Source of the DNA: Laetiporus sulphureus 93-53
Taxonomy: Eukaryota; Basidiomycota; Agaricomycetes; Polyporales; Laetiporaceae
Direction of reading: 5' to 3'
NCBI RefSeq assembly: GCF_001632365.1
Contig: NW_024468512.1
Location: 573,368-637,367, forward strand
Length of the DNA: 64,000 nucleotides
The notes below the pieces were generated by a model. It had not been told where the DNA came from and ran no database searches. It saw nothing but the letters and a program-made list of their open reading frames with translations. Of this stretch, positions 58,422-64,000 are shown one piece after another (position 1 is the stretch's first letter; each line of letters begins with the position of its first letter). The position numbers and the translations under genes are program-made.

Positions 58422-60236
58422 TCAGCCTGAGATATTGTTCGCCAGAAGTATATGAAAGGAATTCTGGCTTTCCGGCGAGAGCTGTGTGAGTCGCTCAGCA
58501 TGCGCAGCAGAGTCTTTGGAGGGAGGTTGCCGGAACTGCTTGAAGATCCGATTGGGACTATGCAGGACACGCTGCGATATTGGGGAAGGAGCGGGAGCTG
58601 AGAATCCCCCGTAGCTCATGAGAATATCCAGGATCTCATCATACTTGTCATCCCCGTTTCGGGTGCCTGTCCCGCAGAGTGCCTCTTTGCCTTCCGTAGA
58701 GATAACATATGCCCGTTCCTCATTTATATCTTCCTCGCTTGCGAAGCCTTTGTCCAGTATCATCCGTATGGCTTCTGGCTTGTGAGATTCTAGCGCGAGA
58801 CTTAACAAAGACCGAGTTGCAGAACCACTATAGATATGTTTGTAGTCAGGATCTTCCGGACGGTACGTTGTATAGAAGTGCTTCAGGACTGAGGTATCAC
58901 CGCGTTGCAGGGCAACTTGGAAGGCGGTCATTCCGCTCTCATCGCACTCTTCAGGGTCAGCATCTACGGAACAGTTAGCCAAATCAAACTCGAGAGTAAG
59001 ATTAGCACGGACTGTGACAGTCCAGCCATTGCACCAGCTTTGCGTCCCCATTTTTTGCCGCAATGTGCATGAGAGTTTCCTGCCTATCTTCGGGAATCCT
59101 TCTAGCATACGCTTCTGATCCTGCTATAATCTCTCCGCCCGTTGCGTCCACGTTATCTTCGTAAATGCCCTTCCTAACTTTGTCCCCGTCACCCCGTCGA
59201 GCTGCGGAAAATACTTCGGAACGTAGTGTTTGCAGACGTTCTTGCTCCGCACGAGCTTTCTTTGCCGCAGACTTCTGAAAGGCCGCCGCTTGAGCTTTTC
59301 TATGCGTGGTCTTGAGCCTCTGTCGCTCTTCAGCCGCTTTTTTCTCTGAATGACAGATTATCCAGCTGTCGCATGCTATACGGCATGATCATGTAAACTA
59401 CCTACCTTGTTCGCGTTCTTTCTCCAGCTTTGCTTTGCGCAGAACGTCCTCCCTTGCACGGCGTTCCTTCATCGCCTCCCGTTCTTTGCGTTCTTTCTCC
59501 AGCTCTGCTTTGCGCAGAACGTCCTCATTTGCACGGCGTTCCTTCATCGCCTCCTGTTCTTCGCGTACACGCCTCATCCGAGCCTGTAATTGCTCAGTGG
59601 TCTCCGAATTGCGTGGATTGTACCGCTGATAGCCTTCGAAGGGGTCTGATCAAAAGCACTTTCGAACATATCCATCACTCACGCATGTTTGCGGACCAAC
59701 GTCCTTTCCCTCTCATCAACTGCTCGTACAGAAACCTATCACATACTTCTAGCCTGAGCAGCGATGCGCACGGATGGCTCTTGACTCACATGTAGAAGGC
59801 GAGGTCTTCGTCGTCATCATCGTACACATCGCGGTATTCGTCATCATACTGATCGTCGTTGTAATGACCATATGAGGAATACGAGTGGGTGTACGCATGT
59901 CTATGGGGTGAAGAGGACGATTGGTCATGGTGCTTTATCAAGACATTATATGCCTCGCTGAGCCTTTGGAACTGTGCAGTAGCATCCTCATTGTCGGGAT
60001 TCTTGTCTGGATGTGTCTTTAGAGCCAGCTGATGGTGTGTCAATGGACAGTGCTGGTCTCAACGCGGCCACACACGCGCACTTACCTGCTTGTAGGCGTT
60101 TTTCACGATATCAAGCGAAGAGCCCTGTCTCATATTGATCTCGCCATTAAGGAGCCAATTTTGCTGGAATGGCACTGACCTGTTCCAGTCCAAGGACGGA
60201 ATAAGCCTCTAGGACAGTAGAGTATCTGTGTGCCAT
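58422..60236 (-). CDS. J-domain (DnaJ) and ankyrin-repeat protein
   Basis: Seven exons (60236-60180, 60124-60086, 60028-59790, 59735-59683, 59645-59406, 59345-59013, 58963-58422) give 500 aa. The J domain occupies about residues 8-70: EAYSVLGLEQ, SSLDIVKNAYKQLALKTHPD with the HPD motif that stimulates Hsp70 ATPase, then FQRLSEAYNVL. It is followed by a Tyr/Asp/His-rich acidic segment and a long charged helix containing two nearly identical 25-residue units (EAMKERRANEDVLRKAELEK). Ankyrin-like repeats follow (ETLMHIAAKNGDAKLVQWLD, GMTAFQVALQRGDTSVLKHF, RSLLSLALESHKPEAIRMIL). It is probably a co-chaperone with a protein-binding ankyrin module; targets unknown. The C-terminus could differ, since an RGG-like stretch lies just past the stop. 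Confidence 0.85.
59413..59562 (-). repeat. Two tandem 75-nt units inside the J/ankyrin gene
   Basis: Two adjacent 75-nt copies (starting 59413 and 59488 on the plus strand) differ at only a few bases and encode two 25-residue helical units rich in Lys, Arg and Glu. High nucleotide identity suggests a recent in-frame duplication. Confidence 0.85.
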
Positions 60237-60558
60237 CGGGTCGAGTAACTAAGAGTAGGGCGAAAAGACGCGTAGTGGCACCTCGGAGGCGTCGCGTCGA
60301 GAGCAAGTGGCTCGGGGCAGCCAATCGAGAAGATAGCTTTATAAACGCGTCTATATATAGAGCTCACAGAGCGCTCTTGTTTACAGGAGACGGTACATAT
60401 AGGAATCATTAATCATTCCCCAAAGACAAGAAAGCATAACGTGCACGACGCGAAATTGTACAATTAATATTGGAGGGCCAATAAAATCACATAGTACATT
60501 GTCCATACCGTTCCACGGAAAATGACGATCGGAGTGCAGTGAACGGCTGGTCATAAAC

Positions 60559-61575
60559 TCAGCAGAATCGATCACTATATGCGAACGTGTATTAGCTTGG
60601 GTTGCCGAAGGATAGCGATACGACTAGTGCACCTTTTGAGCTTTGATCGCCGATCCAGCAAGGCCTCCGCAAGTCTACCTTCCTTTCGCGCACGCTTGAG
60701 CTGAGGCTAGGTTAGCATACACACTTAGCAGCTGTATTATGAACGCACCTCTTTCTTGTCCTCAGCAGACACGATCGATCTGCCGGCTCCCCAGGCCTGA
60801 TACACCTTACTATAAAAGTCGGCCAGTCAGCGCGATTCAGATGTCCTGATTGAGGGTGATCTCACTTTGCACTGGCTTCGTCGAACTTCGTCTCGTCCGT
60901 CATTCCCTCTTTCTTCTTCTTCTCCTCTTCATAGGCTTCGCGCTTATATTTGCTTTGAATCTTCACCCAGAAACGCTCTGGGAAACCGACCTCTTCGCAA
61001 TCGCCACGAAGTGCCAAGTTTCCACCAGCGACCTCGTCTATGCCTAGATATTTCTCGTAAACGTTCTGGAAAGCAACCATTCCGTCTGGGAAGACGACAG
61101 GCGTCCATTCTTCCTGCGGTCCGCGAGCCTCTCTGTCTGCTGAGACCAAGCCGTGCTTGTCGCAGGACAGAAACTTCCCTTCACCTGTCCCCGTACGCAG
61201 GTTGATCGTCGGCGAGCCTGCTACGCGGGTCGTCACCCAGACCTGCGAAACTTCTGTTGGTGTACGATCCAGTATATTGACCGACTCCTGCACGTTGTCG
61301 GCCTTGTCTTTGTCCAACGCATGCAAGATGATACGACCACGGGTAGAATCATACGTGATGCAGATTGGAGACGGATCTGAGGGATGCATGATGAAGGTAG
61401 GCCCGCGAATCTCACTGCCGCTCTCAGGAAGTACCCATGTCTCAGGGCTTTCTTCCTCCTCCTTTCGGCGACGACGGCTGCTGCTTTCCTCACCGTCCTC
61501 TCTCTTGCGCTTCTTCTTGCTCTTCTCGCCTTTGAACTTCAACTTTGTCGACCGCACTTTATCTTCTGCAGACAT
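60559..61575 (-). CDS. FRG1: FRG1-like protein (FSHD region gene 1)
   Basis: FRG1 proteins are nuclear/nucleolar, bind F-actin and RNA, and associate with spliceosomes. Four exons (61575-60866, 60809-60749, 60700-60633, 60574-60559) give 284 aa. The basic N-terminus (KLKFKGEKSKKKRKRED) is a likely nuclear/nucleolar signal. The beta-trefoil (fascin-like) core follows: PETWVLPESGSEIRGPTFIM, SQVWVTTRVAGSPTINLRTG, GKFLSCDKHGLVSADREARG, VVFPDGMVAFQNVYEKYLGI and RFWVKIQSKYKREAYEEEKK. The C-terminal KVYQAWGAG and LLDRRSKLKSDRFC are conserved in the family. The last exon is only 16 nt. The gene is divergent to RPL26 (237 bp between starts). Confidence 0.93.
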
Positions 61576-61812
61576 AACGTCTTTTCGGGTCAGAAGTAGA
61601 TTCTCAAGATGACAGGTAGTGGAGAGGCTAAGTGGTCAACGATATGCTTGTGGTGAGAACGCTATAGCGTACATGCGACGTAGCGGCGCTTATGTGTGCT
61701 CGTGGGCAGTGTCGGGGGGTCTTGTTCTCAATCGGATACTTACCCTTTTTGGTCATCAGTTGAAGTCAACGGCCAGACTACCCACCCGCCGGAATCCCTC
61801 AAGACCTTCAAG

Positions 61813-62571
61813 ATGAAGTTCAATCCCGGTTAGTTACCGTTCTGATGTCTCCAGGACTTGCCAGAACGCCAGAGCATGAACAATGTAACGATTCTGTTCA
61901 GCAATAGGCTGGATGCACGCTCTGCCTTCTGGATGTGCCTTGGGATCTTCTGCCTGACTGGGTCGGCCGTTTTGCTGATTACGCCGCCTTGCATCGTCTT
62001 TGTTTCAATATAGACGTGTCCTCCTCCCGGCGCAAGTCGCGCAAGGCGCACTTCTCGGCACCTTCGTCCGTCCGGCGAAAGATCATGTCCTCCGCGCTGG
62101 CGAAGGAACTTCGAGCTAAACACAATGTGCGTTCCCCTGCTTAATTCGATACTGTTGAGCTACTTACGGGAGACTAGACTCGATCACTACCAATACGTAA
62201 AGATGACGAGGTCCGGATTGTGCGGGGAAAGTACAGGGGTCGGGAGGGCAAGGTGACGCAGGTGTACCGTAAGAAGTGGGTGATCCACGTCGACCGTGTT
62301 CAGCGTGACAAATCGAACGGCGCAACGGTGCCTATTGGCATTCACCCCAGTAATGTGGTTATTACTACCATCAAGCTGGACAAGGACAGGTGTGTTTGTA
62401 ACAGGGTACCTAGCTTTTCCAGTGTCTGATTGTCACTTGGTACAATTAGGAGGGCAATCCTGGACAGAAAGGACAGGAAAAAGACCAGCAAGTCGAGCGA
62501 AGATGTCGAGATGGTCGACGTGCGTATCATATACTTACAGACTCTCTGTGGGCTGACGTTTTGCGTAGTGA
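61813..62571 (+). CDS. RPL26: 60S ribosomal protein L26 (uL24)
   Basis: L26 lies near the polypeptide exit tunnel of the large ribosomal subunit. Five exons (61813-61828, 62014-62126, 62178-62389, 62450-62519, 62569-62571) give 137 aa. The sequence [58 protein letters not shown] (KOW motif), [20 protein letters not shown] and [18 protein letters not shown] is unmistakable. The final exon consists of the TGA stop codon alone, reached through a 49-nt intron with a GTGCGT donor. Without that intron the frame would run on for more than 90 unrelated codons. Intron 1 is long (185 nt) and directly follows the fifth codon, as in many fungal ribosomal-protein genes. Confidence 0.96.
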
Positions 62572-62793
62572 TTCATTTACTTGCTTGTCCGTGTTGTTTT
62601 CATTCCGGCTGCCGCCTTGCATCTTCCAACCTCACCATGTATGTATGGGTCGCTATACACACGATATTTGATATGAGCCATTGGTCATTCGTCAACGGCG
62701 GCACACAGCGGCGCAGAGCGCGAAACTTGGAGTTGCAGTGGCGGAGCGCGTACAAACTTTCGATACCAGCTTGTCCGCTCATGTATTCGACGA

Positions 62794-63785
62794 TCAGAAA
62801 ATGACATCCTCGTCTTTACTACTCAGTAAATCGCCACCTCCCTCAAATTCCGGCGTAAAGTCATCGGAAACCTTCGCCTCTGCAATCATCCTCCGTTGGG
62901 CTTCTGCCGCCTCGGCATCACGCTTTTTCTTCCCTTGCACCTTCTTCAGGCTGGGGATCATAAACAACATGAGCAAATGCTAAAGTGGCCGCTGATGTGA
63001 ATGAACTGCTGACCGGAAGAACTCTTCTCGATCCATCTCGTCCAGCTCACTTATGATGTATTTGATTGTATTGTCCAACCGGGGTATGATGACATGTTCG
63101 ATGGCATTAACACGGCGGTTGGTGGCTCGAATGACCTCGTCCAGGATCATGAATGCTGTCTGTAGAGACGCCAGCTCGACCAAGGTTTCTACAGCCTTCG
63201 CATAAACCTCCTTTGCCCGTAGCACCTGTTGTCCCCCGCGACCGAGACCAGTAAGGTTGAAATCTGGGCAGTGTGCAATTATAGACTGTCCGGTCGGATA
63301 GAGTAAATCCACACTCTACCTGTGCCTGCCACTCGGTCGACCTCGAATGCGGGGAGCACTACACCAGACACATTCTCTTGTTTAGCTTTGACTCGAAACG
63401 ATGCCGATTTGGCTTGCTCTTGCACAAGGTATGATATGTCACCGGTAGCATAAGTGACTTCTGCCAGCGAGAAGGATGCGAGTTGCATGACTCGGCCCAT
63501 CTTGCGCTTCGCCTTAATCAGATAGAGTGGAGGTCGTCAATACTATGAGAACGTTCGTTCGACAAGGTAGAGGCAAGTGGTTTGCACCGCAGGATTCACA
63601 ACCAAGTGAGAGGCTCAACATACCTCGTCGACCTTCCCTAAGATTGCGCGGAACCTGGTGGTTAATGCATCGCGCTTCTTCGCAAGCAGTGAATGACCAG
63701 TCTGTGCGCCCTTCAGACGGAGCTTTGTGTTGGTGAGAGCCATCCGAGTGGGAAACACATTTTCTCGGGGACCAGTGCCAGACAT
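62794..63785 (-). CDS. VMA8: V-type H+-ATPase subunit D (Vma8)
   Basis: Subunit D forms the central rotor stalk of the V1 sector of the vacuolar proton pump. Four exons (63785-63624, 63512-63320, 63263-63014, 62950-62794) give 253 aa. Family marks: [40 protein letters not shown], the [12 protein letters not shown] segment, [40 protein letters not shown] with [18 protein letters not shown], and the basic/acidic C-terminal helix. It converges with RPL26, with 222 bp between stops. The first intron (111 nt) is longer than most and uses an AAG acceptor. Confidence 0.96.
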
Positions 63786-64000
63786 CGTGTTAAGACTGTA
63801 ACCTTTACGAGCGATGCAGCAGCAAGCCTGAGGTTCCGAATGACCTTAGTCATTCGGGTTATAACATTGCACACGCGCAGTGGGCGATTACATAAGGAAA
63901 AACGGTTTCGTCACACGTTACATTTTTCACGCCTGTGGCTGGACATCTCTTGTGCTGCGTGTGACGCCGTGGCGAAGCTCGCCATCGCCCCCGTCGTTGG

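Noticed and set aside
61829..62013. snoRNA in the long first intron of RPL26
   Set aside because: Ribosomal-protein introns often host snoRNAs, but only an imperfect C-box-like TGATGT and unspaced CTGA sequences are present, without a terminal stem.
62430..62804. Plus-strand ORF of 124 codons after RPL26
   Set aside because: It is read-through of the last RPL26 intron; the frame loses family similarity exactly at the GTGCGT donor.

Overview
The window is nuclear DNA of a filamentous basidiomycete, most likely an Agaricomycete. Nearly every gene is broken by many short GT-AG introns, mostly about 45-65 nt. The genes are small and tightly packed on both strands, and the proteins are fungal or basidiomycete forms of eukaryotic families (Knr4/Smi1, Sog2, Pep7, Gaa1, Sam37, a J-domain plus ankyrin protein). 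I placed exon boundaries by hand from splice signals, reading-frame continuity and protein-family landmarks. For each gene the exon lengths sum to a whole number of codons.

Layout. 1-3964 (-): NuA4 subunit Eaf1/Vid21, cut by the window edge. 4658-6768 (-): Knr4/Smi1. 7405-11980 (-): two tandem mitochondrial SCOT genes (3-oxoacid CoA-transferase). 12309-13659 (-): twinfilin. 13923-16666 (+): Pep7/Vac1 FYVE protein. 16908-20134 (-): Sog2. 20379-22845 (+): Spb4 helicase. 23160-25162 (+): CCCH/coiled-coil protein whose last exon lies in CpG-depleted DNA. 25355-25439 (-): intron-containing tRNA. 25537-26485 (-): stand-alone ABC ATPase. 26753-28010 (-): Tom40. 29773-31943 (+): Hsp70. 32312-33474 (+): Pus4. 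34281-35534 (+): DapA-family aldolase. 36133-40550 (+): NAD(P) transhydrogenase. 41132-42940 (-): nucleotide-sugar transporter. 43960-46338 (-): AP endonuclease. 46770-48125 (-): Otu1. 48593-49578 (-): glutathione transferase. 50435-51877 (-): Sam37/metaxin. 51995-53727 (+): TAF7. 53795-56271 (-): Gaa1. 56680-57893 (-): Luc7. 58422-60236 (-): J-domain/ankyrin protein. 60559-61575 (-): FRG1. 61813-62571 (+): ribosomal protein L26. 62794-63785 (-): V-ATPase subunit D.

This is mostly a housekeeping region, not a gene cluster. Mitochondrial functions recur (two SCOTs, Tom40, Sam37, transhydrogenase), but I see no evidence of co-regulation beyond neighbouring divergent promoters. The closest divergent pair is Sam37/TAF7, with 117 bp between start codons. 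No secondary-metabolite cluster, CRISPR array or intact transposon was found.

The most unusual points are: the CpG-depleted stretch captured as a C-terminal exon next to a tRNA gene; very small exons (4 nt in the transhydrogenase, 14 nt in one SCOT copy, a stop-codon-only exon in RPL26); and the tandem SCOT pair with differing introns and a diverged active-site motif in one copy.
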